A stretch of 5,695 bases of DNA, taken from the NCBI GenBank assembly GCA_934597345.1, contig CAKTRJ010000063.1:1-5695 (forward strand), given 5' to 3'. Position numbers and translations under genes: made by a program. The DNA is from an uncultured Oscillospiraceae bacterium. Lineage in GTDB: Bacteria; Bacillota; Clostridia; Oscillospirales; Oscillospiraceae. A model generated the notes under the pieces. It did no database searches. It saw only the letters and a list, made by a program, of their open reading frames with translations, and had not been told where the DNA came from. Positions within the stretch are counted from its first letter, which is position 1. Every line of letters begins with the position of its first letter. This document shows, piece after piece, positions 1 through 5,447 of the stretch.

Positions 1-489
1 GGTTACGACTTTACCGTTTACACCGAAAACGACAGCATGGATGGCGGCGATGTGGGCGACGATGGCATGTGGACGGCTCCTACGGCGGAGCAGCTGGCCG
101 GACACATCTGGACGTGGCAGGGCGATCTTGCTGAGCAGCCCGCCATGGCCACCATGTCCCTGACACAGGGCAGCGGCACGGAGCCGGGACAGATCACCTT
201 CACATGGTGGTATACCAAGGACTACGGCGATCCGCAGGAGGTCTATGAGGGCAGCTGGTTCCTGACGGACGGCGGAGCGCAGATGGAGCTGACCATGACC
301 CGCAGCGGCGGCCGGCAGTATACAAAGGGCGAGGCGCCCACCACGGTGTCGGGCGCGTTCCCTGTGCAGGTACCCGCGGCCTTCGATATTTTCCCGGTGC
401 TGAATGTGACCGGCGGAGGCGGCGCCGACGGACTTCCCATCCAACAGATACCCTACGAGCTTTTCATGTTTGACCCCGCGCAGGGATAA
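1..489 (+). CDS. Tandem lipoprotein paralogue, copy 1 (subtype A), 5'-truncated by window edge
   Basis: The reading frame is open from base 1 to TAA at 487-489 and gives the last 162 residues of a longer protein; signal peptide and N-terminal domain lie outside the window. The fragment begins GYDFTVYT, which matches residues 231-238 of the next gene, so about 230 residues are missing. It holds an acidic hinge (fragment residues about 9-22, rich in Asp and Gly) and the whole C-terminal domain: WTWQGD, ITFTWWY at about 65-71, PQEVYEGSW at 78-86, MTRSGGRQY at 99-107, and the ending LPIQQIP...MFDPAQG. An internal ATG at 37 has no ribosome binding site and lies in sequence that aligns with the interior of copy 2, so it is not the start. 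I do not recognise the family. By homology with the complete copies it should be a surface lipoprotein. It is closest to copy 2. Confidence 0.85.
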   Translation, partial: GYDFTVYTENDSMDGGDVGDDGMWTAPTAEQLAGHIWTWQGDLAEQPAMATMSLTQGSGTEPGQITFTWWYTKDYGDPQEVYEGSWFLTDGGAQMELTMTRSGGRQYTKGEAPTTVSGAFPVQVPAAFDIFPVLNVTGGGGADGLPIQQIPYELFMFDPAQG

Positions 490-504
490 GTGATACCAAA
501 ATGC

Positions 505-514
505 AGGAAGGAGG
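505..514 (+). promoter_or_regulatory. Ribosome binding site of copy 2; decides the start at 522
   Basis: AGGAAGGAGG sits 7 bases before ATG 522. A possible in-frame ATG at 501 would place this site inside the coding region and has no site of its own, so 522 is the better start. Confidence 0.85.
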
Positions 515-521
515 CAACGCC

Positions 522-1691
522 ATGCACAAGTACTGGAAGAGACCGGCCACGCTGACTGTGATCGTGTTGCTGGTTTTTATGATGACGCTGCCACTGACAG
601 CCTGCCAGATCGAAATCCCCGGCATCGGAACCGTGAATATCAAGGATAGCGATTTGCCAAACAACGGCGGCAATATGAGCGGCGATGATGGCGGTGATGA
701 TGTGGACGGTGTCAACACAGAGGGCGGCTATGATGATTCCCTCGACCTGCTGCGCAAGGAGATGGACGCACCGTCCTATATGTTTGCGGCGGCGTACATC
801 GGCAGCGCGGCAGGCGGTCCGGACGATTTTGAGCTTCCCATGCGGGATTGGGTGAATGAGGCGGCACCGGAGCTGTGCGCCAAGTATCCGTTCCTCCGGG
901 ATATACCGCGGGAGCGGGTGGTGGGCAGCGGCGGCAATCTGTACTGCGTGGTGCCCCGTGACCCCAATGCCTCTCTCGAGGTGAACCGCATCCGCTGGAA
1001 CGCAAAAACAGATAATTACGAAATTATAGAGGAGCTATACCGCAGTCAGATCGGCGAGCCGATTCTGCTGTTTGCCTGCGCCGAAATGCAGTATAGAGCC
1101 TATCCCGACACAGAAGTGGTTGTGACGGACAGCACCGGCAGGGATGTCGCATGGTATCCCATTTACGGTGCGATGGCACTGCCCTACGACTTCTATAACG
1201 ACGTGCCGCAGGGCTACGACTTTACCGTTTACACGCAAGAAGAGAATGGTGATATCGACGGCGACGTGCGGTGGACCGGCGCCACGGGAGAGCAGTTGAC
1301 CGAGTATATCTGGACGTGGGAGGGTGATTATGAGAATCAGCCCGCCATGGCCACCATGGCCCTGACCCGGGGCAATAGCGCGGATCAGGGACGGATCACC
1401 TTCAAGTGGTGGTATAGCAAGGACAACGGCGATCCGCAGGAGGTTTATGAAGGCGACTGGCTGCTGACAGACGGCGGGAAATTTCTGGGATTGACTATGA
1501 CCCGCAGCGGCGGCCGGCAGTATAAAAAGGGCGAGGCATCCACCTCGGTGGAGGGCGCGTTCCGTATTCAGGTGCCTGAGGCTTTTGATATTGTCCCGGT
1601 GCTGAATATTTCTGAGGGTGCAAAGGGTGAACGGCTTCCCATTCAGCAGATACCCAATGAACTGCTCATGTTCAACCCCTCTCAGGGGTAA
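522..1691 (+). CDS. Tandem surface lipoprotein paralogue, copy 2 (subtype A), unknown function
   Basis: This 389-residue protein has a type II signal peptide: basic start (MHKYWKR), hydrophobic core, and lipobox LTAC with Cys28 as the expected lipidated residue. It should be anchored on the outer face of the membrane. Residues 41-69 form a linker rich in Asp, Asn and Gly. An N-terminal domain (about 70-229) carries Cys119 (ELCAKYPF) and Cys142 (LYCVVPRDP), plus a third Cys at 186. A short acidic hinge follows (about 239-250). The C-terminal domain (about 251-389) has ITFKWWY (292-298), PQEVYEGDW (305-313) and MTRSGGRQY (326-334). Trp and Tyr repeats with alternating hydrophobic residues suggest mostly beta structure. 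I do not recognise the family. It starts 32 bases after copy 1 and 30 bases before copy 3, with no terminator between, so the genes are probably co-transcribed. Confidence 0.92.
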   Translation: MHKYWKRPATLTVIVLLVFMMTLPLTACQIEIPGIGTVNIKDSDLPNNGGNMSGDDGGDDVDGVNTEGGYDDSLDLLRKEMDAPSYMFAAAYIGSAAGGPDDFELPMRDWVNEAAPELCAKYPFLRDIPRERVVGSGGNLYCVVPRDPNASLEVNRIRWNAKTDNYEIIEELYRSQIGEPILLFACAEMQYRAYPDTEVVVTDSTGRDVAWYPIYGAMALPYDFYNDVPQGYDFTVYTQEENGDIDGDVRWTGATGEQLTEYIWTWEGDYENQPAMATMALTRGNSADQGRITFKWWYSKDNGDPQEVYEGDWLLTDGGKFLGLTMTRSGGRQYKKGEASTSVEGAFRIQVPEAFDIVPVLNISEGAKGERLPIQQIPNELLMFNPSQG

Positions 1692-1708
1692 ATAACAAGA
1701 AAAAACGG

Positions 1709-1716
1709 AAAGGAGG
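1709..1716 (+). promoter_or_regulatory. Ribosome binding site of copy 3
   Basis: AAAGGAGG lies 5 bases before ATG 1722 in a 30-base gap otherwise rich in A. No promoter-like pair of boxes or terminator is seen in the gap. Confidence 0.85.
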
Positions 1717-1721
1717 CACCC

Positions 1722-2888
1722 ATGCGTAATAATCGGAAGAAACTGTTCAGGCTTCTTGTGGCGGCGCTGCTGGCTTTTATGATGACGCTGTCGCTGACAG
1801 GGTGTCAGGTGGAGATACCCGGCATGGGAACCATCAATATTAGTGACGGAACGACCACCGGCGGAACAGGCGGCGGCACGAGCGGCGGCGAGCCGGGGGC
1901 CTACGACGATTCTCTGGATCTACTGCGGCAGTGGCTGGATGAGCGTCAGCAGGACGAGCGCTTCGCGGTGGCCTACATCGGCGATATGGACGGCAAGCTG
2001 AGTGATCTGGCACTTCCGCTGCGGGATTGGATGAATGATAAGGCACCAATGCTGTGCGCCCAGTATCCGTTCATCCGAAATATCCCACAGGAGCGGGTGG
2101 TGGACGACAAAGGAAGCCTGTTCTGCGTGGTGCCCCGTGATCCCGACGCCACCGTGGTGGTGAACCGCATCCGGTGGAGCGAGGCGAAGGGCGACTATGA
2201 GACCATTAAGGAGCTTTACCGCAGCCAGAGTGGCGAGCCGATCCTGCTGTTTGTCTCCTACGATCTGGAGAAGACTCCCTTTGAAACCACGGAGCTGCGT
2301 TTGACCGACCGCTATGGCGATACCCTGAGCTGGCTCCCCACCACCGGAGCGGTGTCGCTGCCCTACGACTTTGAGAACGATGGGAACCTGGCTTTTGACT
2401 TCACCTTTTACTCGCAGGAGGGGAACGATGAAAACGACGGCAGCGACTTTGGCTGGACCTGCCCCGACGGCTCTCAGCTGACGCAGAGACTGTGGGTGTG
2501 GCGGGGAGAGGCAGATAAGCCCGCGATTGCCACCTTGGAGCTGAACGCCAACAGCAGCCAGGAGAACTATTGGGGCTCGGGCACCTTTATCTGGTGGTAT
2601 GAGAGTGACTATACGACACCGGAAGAGGTCTATGAGGGCGACTGGTCGCTGAGCGCCAACGGGGAATACTCCGGCGTGCTGACACTGGATATGACCCGCA
2701 CCGACGGCAAGAGACACAAGCCCGGCGAGACGGATCGGCTTATCCATGACAGCTTTATTGTTCAGGTGCCCATGCTCTTTGAGGACTACACCTGTCTGGC
2801 CGTTGACAAGGGTACGCACGGCTCCTATCTGCCCGTTCAGATGGAGCCGGATACGGTACTCTATTTCTATCCCCAGTGGACGGAGTAA
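1722..2888 (+). CDS. Tandem surface lipoprotein paralogue, copy 3 (subtype B), unknown function
   Basis: The 388-residue product has an MRNNRKK basic start, a hydrophobic core and lipobox LTGC with Cys28. The mature protein begins CQVEIPGMGTINI, close to copies 2 and 4. A 20-residue Gly/Thr/Ser linker (41-60) is the shortest of the three. The N-terminal domain (about 61-228) has the conserved Cys112 and Cys135, 23 apart as in the other copies. A hinge rich in Asp, Asn and Glu follows (about 231-243). The C-terminal domain has WTCPDG (Cys247), TFIWWYESD (288-296), PEEVYEGDW (300-308) and a fourth Cys at 358. It differs from copy 4 at only 18 of 123 positions in residues 60-182, and much more from copy 2. 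The family is not recognised. A lipid-anchored surface protein is well supported; binding partner or substrate is unknown. Confidence 0.93.
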   Translation: MRNNRKKLFRLLVAALLAFMMTLSLTGCQVEIPGMGTINISDGTTTGGTGGGTSGGEPGAYDDSLDLLRQWLDERQQDERFAVAYIGDMDGKLSDLALPLRDWMNDKAPMLCAQYPFIRNIPQERVVDDKGSLFCVVPRDPDATVVVNRIRWSEAKGDYETIKELYRSQSGEPILLFVSYDLEKTPFETTELRLTDRYGDTLSWLPTTGAVSLPYDFENDGNLAFDFTFYSQEGNDENDGSDFGWTCPDGSQLTQRLWVWRGEADKPAIATLELNANSSQENYWGSGTFIWWYESDYTTPEEVYEGDWSLSANGEYSGVLTLDMTRTDGKRHKPGETDRLIHDSFIVQVPMLFEDYTCLAVDKGTHGSYLPVQMEPDTVLYFYPQWTE

Positions 2889-2889
2889 G

Positions 2890-2903
2890 CGTGTGTGAAC
2901 ACG
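2890..2903 (+). other. Small hairpin with GTGA (GNRA-type) loop just before a ribosome binding site
   Basis: CGTGT and ACACG pair perfectly (5 bp) around loop GTGA. The hairpin begins two bases after the stop of copy 3 and ends one base before the AAAGGAGG of copy 4. A matching hairpin lies at 4102-4115. It has no T-run, so it is not a terminator. A role in translation or RNA processing is only a guess. Confidence 0.45.
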
Positions 2904-2904
2904 G

Positions 2905-2912
2905 AAAGGAGG
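2905..2912 (+). promoter_or_regulatory. Ribosome binding site of copy 4; decides the start at 2919
   Basis: AAAGGAGG lies 6 bases before ATG 2919. An in-frame GTG at 2895 would put this site inside the gene, and the ATG-initiated N-terminus MRNNGKK matches copy 3 exactly in position, so 2919 is the start. Confidence 0.87.
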
Positions 2913-2918
2913 CGACCC

Positions 2919-4097
2919 ATGCGTAATAATGGGAAGAAACTGGTCAGGCTTCTTGTGGCGGCGCTGCTGGCCTTGGCCATGACGCTGTCGCTGACAGCCT
3001 GCCAGGTGGAGATACCCGGCGTGGGAACCATCAACATCAACGACGGAACGACCACCGGCGGAACAGGCGGCAGCACAGGCGGCGGCACGAACGGCGGCGA
3101 TATGGGCGGCGAGCCGGGGGCCTACGACGATTCTCTGGATCTGCTGCGGCAGGAGCTGGATGACCGGCAGCAGGACGAGCGTTTCGCGGTGGCCTACATC
3201 GGCGATATGGACGGCAAGCTGAGTGATCTGGCGGTTCCCCTGCGGGACTGGATCAACGATACGGCGCCGGAGCTGTGCGCCCAGTATACATTTATCCGGA
3301 ATATCCCCCAGGAGCGGGTGGTGGACGACAGCGGAAGCCTGTTCTGCGTGGTGCCCCATGACCCCAACGCCACCGTGGCGGTGAACCGCGTCCGGTGGAA
3401 CGAGGCGAAGGGCGATTACGAGACCGTTGAGGTGCTCTACCGCAGCGAGAGCGGCGAGCCGATCCTGCTGTTTGTATCCAACGATCTGGGGTCTGTCCCC
3501 ACCGATACCACGGAGCTGCTATTGACCGACAGTCATTCCGACACTCTGAGCTGGTATCCCATCCCCGGAATGGTGGCGCTGCCCTATGACTATGAGAACG
3601 ACCGGAAGCTGGCCTATGACTTCACCAACTGCGGCGGAAGCATCGTTGGCGGCGGCGAGATCGGCTGGACCTGCCCCAGCGGCTCCCAGCTGACGCAGGA
3701 GGTATGGGCGTGGCATGGAAATACGGATAAGCCCGCTCTGGCCACTCTGGAGCTGCGCGCCAACAGCAGTCAGGAGGACGATTGGGGCACGGCCACCTTT
3801 ACATGGTGGTACGAGAGTGACTTCGTCAGACCGGAGGAGGTCTATGAGGGCGAATGGGGACTGACCGGCAACGGGGAATACTCCGGTGTGATCATGCTGG
3901 ATCTGACCCGCACCGGCGGCAAGAGATACACGCCCGGCGAGACGGAACGGCTCATCCACGATAGCTTCATCGTGCAGGTTCCCATGGCCTTTGCGGACTA
4001 CACCTATCTGTCCATCGACAAGGGACAGCACGGCTCCTATCTGCCCATTCAGATGGAGCCGGACACGGTACTTTATTTCTATCCCCAGTGGGAGTGA
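2919..4097 (+). CDS. Tandem surface lipoprotein paralogue, copy 4 (subtype B), unknown function
   Basis: The 392-residue product has a basic start (MRNNGKK), hydrophobic core LLVAALLALAMTL and lipobox LTAC with Cys28. The linker (41-68) is 8 residues longer than in copy 3 and is made of short Gly-Gly-Ser/Thr units, as expected from slippage in GGC-rich DNA. The N-terminal domain (about 69-234) carries Cys120 and Cys143. The hinge is unusual: it is Gly-rich with an extra Cys238 instead of the acidic stretch in the other copies. The C-terminal domain has WTCPSG (Cys252), TFTWWYESD (293-301), PEEVYEGEW (305-313) and ends LPIQMEPDTVLYFYPQWE. It is the closest relative of copy 3 and probably arose by recent duplication or was kept similar by gene conversion. 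The family is not recognised. It lies 34 bases before the small membrane peptide gene. Confidence 0.93.
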   Translation: MRNNGKKLVRLLVAALLALAMTLSLTACQVEIPGVGTININDGTTTGGTGGSTGGGTNGGDMGGEPGAYDDSLDLLRQELDDRQQDERFAVAYIGDMDGKLSDLAVPLRDWINDTAPELCAQYTFIRNIPQERVVDDSGSLFCVVPHDPNATVAVNRVRWNEAKGDYETVEVLYRSESGEPILLFVSNDLGSVPTDTTELLLTDSHSDTLSWYPIPGMVALPYDYENDRKLAYDFTNCGGSIVGGGEIGWTCPSGSQLTQEVWAWHGNTDKPALATLELRANSSQEDDWGTATFTWWYESDFVRPEEVYEGEWGLTGNGEYSGVIMLDLTRTGGKRYTPGETERLIHDSFIVQVPMAFADYTYLSIDKGQHGSYLPIQMEPDTVLYFYPQWE

Positions 4098-4101
4098 TGC
4101 G

Positions 4102-4115
4102 CGTGTGTGAGCACG
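4102..4115 (+). other. Second copy of the GTGA-loop hairpin before a ribosome binding site
   Basis: CGTGT and GCACG pair over 5 bp, the last pair being a U-G wobble, around the same GTGA loop as at 2890-2903. The one base that differs between the stems (A to G) keeps pairing. It overlaps the first base of the ribosome binding region of the small gene. It probably travelled with the 3' flank when copies 3 and 4 duplicated. Confidence 0.4.
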
Positions 4116-4116
4116 G

Positions 4117-4123
4117 GAAGGAG
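4117..4123 (+). promoter_or_regulatory. Ribosome binding site of the 34-residue membrane peptide
   Basis: GAAGGAG lies 8 bases before ATG 4132. It is as strong as those of the neighbouring genes and is the main evidence that this very short reading frame is translated. Confidence 0.65.
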
Positions 4124-4131
4124 ACGACGTC

Positions 4132-4236
4132 ATGCGTAAATGCTGGAAAGGGCTGGCGGTGATCCTTGGGATCGCGCTGGTGGCCTTGGCTTTGTTCACT
4201 TGGCGCGGAGCGCGCCGGAAAAATAACGATGAATAA
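4132..4236 (+). CDS. Small single-pass membrane peptide, 34 residues, unknown function
   Basis: ATG 4132 to TAA 4234-4236 encodes 34 residues: basic start MRKCWK, one hydrophobic segment (about residues 7-24, GLAVILGIALVALALFTW) and a basic then polar tail (RGARRKNNDE). The hydrophobic segment is long enough to cross the membrane once. It has a good ribosome binding site 8 bases upstream and fills the gap between copy 4 and the pilin-like gene, with its stop just before the next ribosome binding site (GGAGG at 4238-4242), so translation may be coupled. The start region resembles those of copies 3 and 4 (same upstream spacer, same ATGCGTAA beginning, similar CTGGTGGCCTTGGC core), so it may be a relic of a lipoprotein signal peptide that lost lipobox and body, or a peptide that evolved from one. 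There is no lipobox and no signal-peptidase site. It has no recognised family. Confidence 0.6.
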   Translation: MRKCWKGLAVILGIALVALALFTWRGARRKNNDE

Positions 4237-4237
4237 T

Positions 4238-4242
4238 GGAGG
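4238..4242 (+). promoter_or_regulatory. Ribosome binding site of the pilin-like gene; decides the start at 4251
   Basis: GGAGG lies 8 bases before ATG 4251 and 1 base after the stop of the small peptide gene. An in-frame ATG at 4236 overlaps that stop and would have this site inside the gene, so it is not used. Confidence 0.82.
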
Positions 4243-4250
4243 TAAAACAC

Positions 4251-5393
4251 ATGAAAAGAAGCAGAAAAACCTTATTCGCCCTGCTGTTGGCTCTGGTCAT
4301 GACACTGGGTCTGGCCGCCACCGCATGGGCAACGGGGGAGGTGGTACCCACCGACACGTTGGAACTTCCGATTACGAAAAAAGTGGTGCAAACGGGCAAT
4401 GTAGCACCTCCCGCGGAAACCTTCACATTTGAGCTGGAGGATTGGGTAAAGGAGGGGGAAACAAAGCGTGACCTTGCCTACTATGGCATCACGCTGATGG
4501 CTGATGGCCTGACGATATCCACCACTGCTGGTACTGGCACTTTTAATGAAACCTTTAGGTTTACGCTTCCGACATCTGACTTCGTCAAAGATCACTGGGA
4601 TCGCGTCGCAAATGAGGAAAATGAGTATCGCAAGACCTTCCTTCTGAAAGAGAAGGACGGCGACAAGGCGGGATGGGTGTATTCTGATACAAGCTACTAC
4701 GCGGTCTTCACATATAACATCAGTGAGCAAAAAAAGGGTCTTGAAGTCTATGTGTCTGGTGATGCGACCTCCCCGGCTGAATTCACGAACACTTATACCG
4801 AGAATCTTGCTACCGTTGCGATTCCCTTCACCAAGACGGTGAAGCTGGGCGGCAACACCGCTCCCGGCAGGACGGACTTTACGATTGCGGTGTGTGATGT
4901 GAATGCCCATGACTTGTCCTTCTATCCGAATGTGAAGTACACTGCTACCGTCACCACTACCGGTGCGGGCGACTATGAGGGCAAGCTGATCATCAGCGGC
5001 CCGGCGACGCAGGTTGATGCGTTTATCAGCGAGGGCTTCTTCGTCCGCGAGGAGAAGGGTAACCTTTCGGGATGGACGTATTCCGACGCGGTGTGGTTTG
5101 TGAAGCCTGTACAGCTCGAAAGTGGTTCCCAGATGCAAATCTACCCCGCCAAGATGGAGAAAACAGAGAACGGGGAAGGTTATATGCCTGACATGGGCAA
5201 ACCGGAAGACAAGATGACCTTCGAGAACATCTACACATATAGCACCACCCCGATCCGGCGGGAGAAGCCGAATACACCGGAGACGGCGATCGCCTCTCCC
5301 AAGACCTTTGACGCCGGTGTGGCGCTGTACGGCGTAAGCGCCCTGCTGTCGCTGACCGGAACCGCGCTGGTCATCAAGCGTAAGAACGGCTGA
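4251..5393 (+). CDS. Two-domain isopeptide pilin-like (FctA/Spy0128-type) cell-wall-anchored surface protein
   Basis: The 380-residue product begins with a Sec signal peptide (MKRSRKTLF, hydrophobic core, likely cleavage after AWA, residue 27). Two related pilin isopeptide-linkage domains follow, about residues 37-183 and 189-330. They align on P-x-TK...N-x-AP, on E-K/E-x-G-x-x-x-GW-x-YSD, and on F-x-N-x-YT. Each keeps the triad that forms an internal Lys-Asn bond with a catalytic Glu in this fold: Lys43/Glu134/Asn180 and Lys195/Glu267/Asn326, by my alignment. The end has SPKTFDAG (349-356), a hydrophobic segment (about 357-375) and the tail KRKNG, the layout of a sortase substrate, though with SPKTF rather than LPxTG. 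Known members of the fold are pilus subunits or stalk-like adhesins; polymerisation here is not shown. A lone Cys215 in domain 2 is unusual. No sortase is in the window. It is the last gene of the + strand operon. Confidence 0.85.
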   Translation: MKRSRKTLFALLLALVMTLGLAATAWATGEVVPTDTLELPITKKVVQTGNVAPPAETFTFELEDWVKEGETKRDLAYYGITLMADGLTISTTAGTGTFNETFRFTLPTSDFVKDHWDRVANEENEYRKTFLLKEKDGDKAGWVYSDTSYYAVFTYNISEQKKGLEVYVSGDATSPAEFTNTYTENLATVAIPFTKTVKLGGNTAPGRTDFTIAVCDVNAHDLSFYPNVKYTATVTTTGAGDYEGKLIISGPATQVDAFISEGFFVREEKGNLSGWTYSDAVWFVKPVQLESGSQMQIYPAKMEKTENGEGYMPDMGKPEDKMTFENIYTYSTTPIRREKPNTPETAIASPKTFDAGVALYGVSALLSLTGTALVIKRKNG

Positions 5394-5447
5394 TTGACCG
5401 ATATGCAGTTCCTTTGAGATCAAGCTGCAAACACCTCATCTAAAATA

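Larger units (their letters stand above)
1..4097 (+). repeat. Tandem array of four paralogous lipoprotein genes (two A-type, two B-type)
   Basis: Four head-to-tail genes encode the same domain layout. All share the C-terminal signature TF-x-WWY-x-x-D-x-x-x-P-x-EVYEG-x-W. Copies 1 and 2 share SGGRQY and LPIQQIP; copies 3 and 4 share WTCP, RLIHDSFIVQVP and EPDTVLYFYPQW. Copies 3 and 4 are identical over 50 bases at 1962-2011 and 3183-3232, including silent positions. The array may extend upstream of the window. Confidence 0.85.

Noticed and set aside
501..521. Upstream start at 501 for copy 2 (and similar ones at 2895 for copy 4 and 4236 for the pilin-like gene)
   Set aside because: In each case the ribosome binding site would fall inside the coding region, and the downstream ATG gives an N-terminus with a normal signal peptide.
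1920..3359. Long minus-strand open frame of 479 codons across copies 3 and 4
   Set aside because: It lies opposite two genes with clear homology, signal peptides and ribosome binding sites. Its product has no domain I recognise, and such frames arise readily in the antisense of GC-rich coding DNA, here kept open in both duplicates.
4166..4432. + strand open frame of 88 codons overlapping the small peptide and the start of the pilin-like gene
   Set aside because: It is in another frame than both supported genes, lacks a ribosome binding site, and its product has no coherent features.
4917..4937. YPNVK in domain 2 of the pilin-like protein as a YPKN-type pilin motif
   Set aside because: The order of residues differs (Asn before Lys, Val between) and it is not just before a domain boundary as in shaft pilins.
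4272..5423. Minus-strand open frame of 383 codons opposite the pilin-like gene
   Set aside because: The + strand product has two recognisable domains, a signal peptide and a sorting signal. The minus frame has Arg/His/Gly-rich sequence typical of a shadow frame.
5394..5447. Search for a promoter or small gene between the pilin-like stop and the hairpin
   Set aside because: No open frame with a ribosome binding site and no convincing promoter boxes were seen in these 54 bases.
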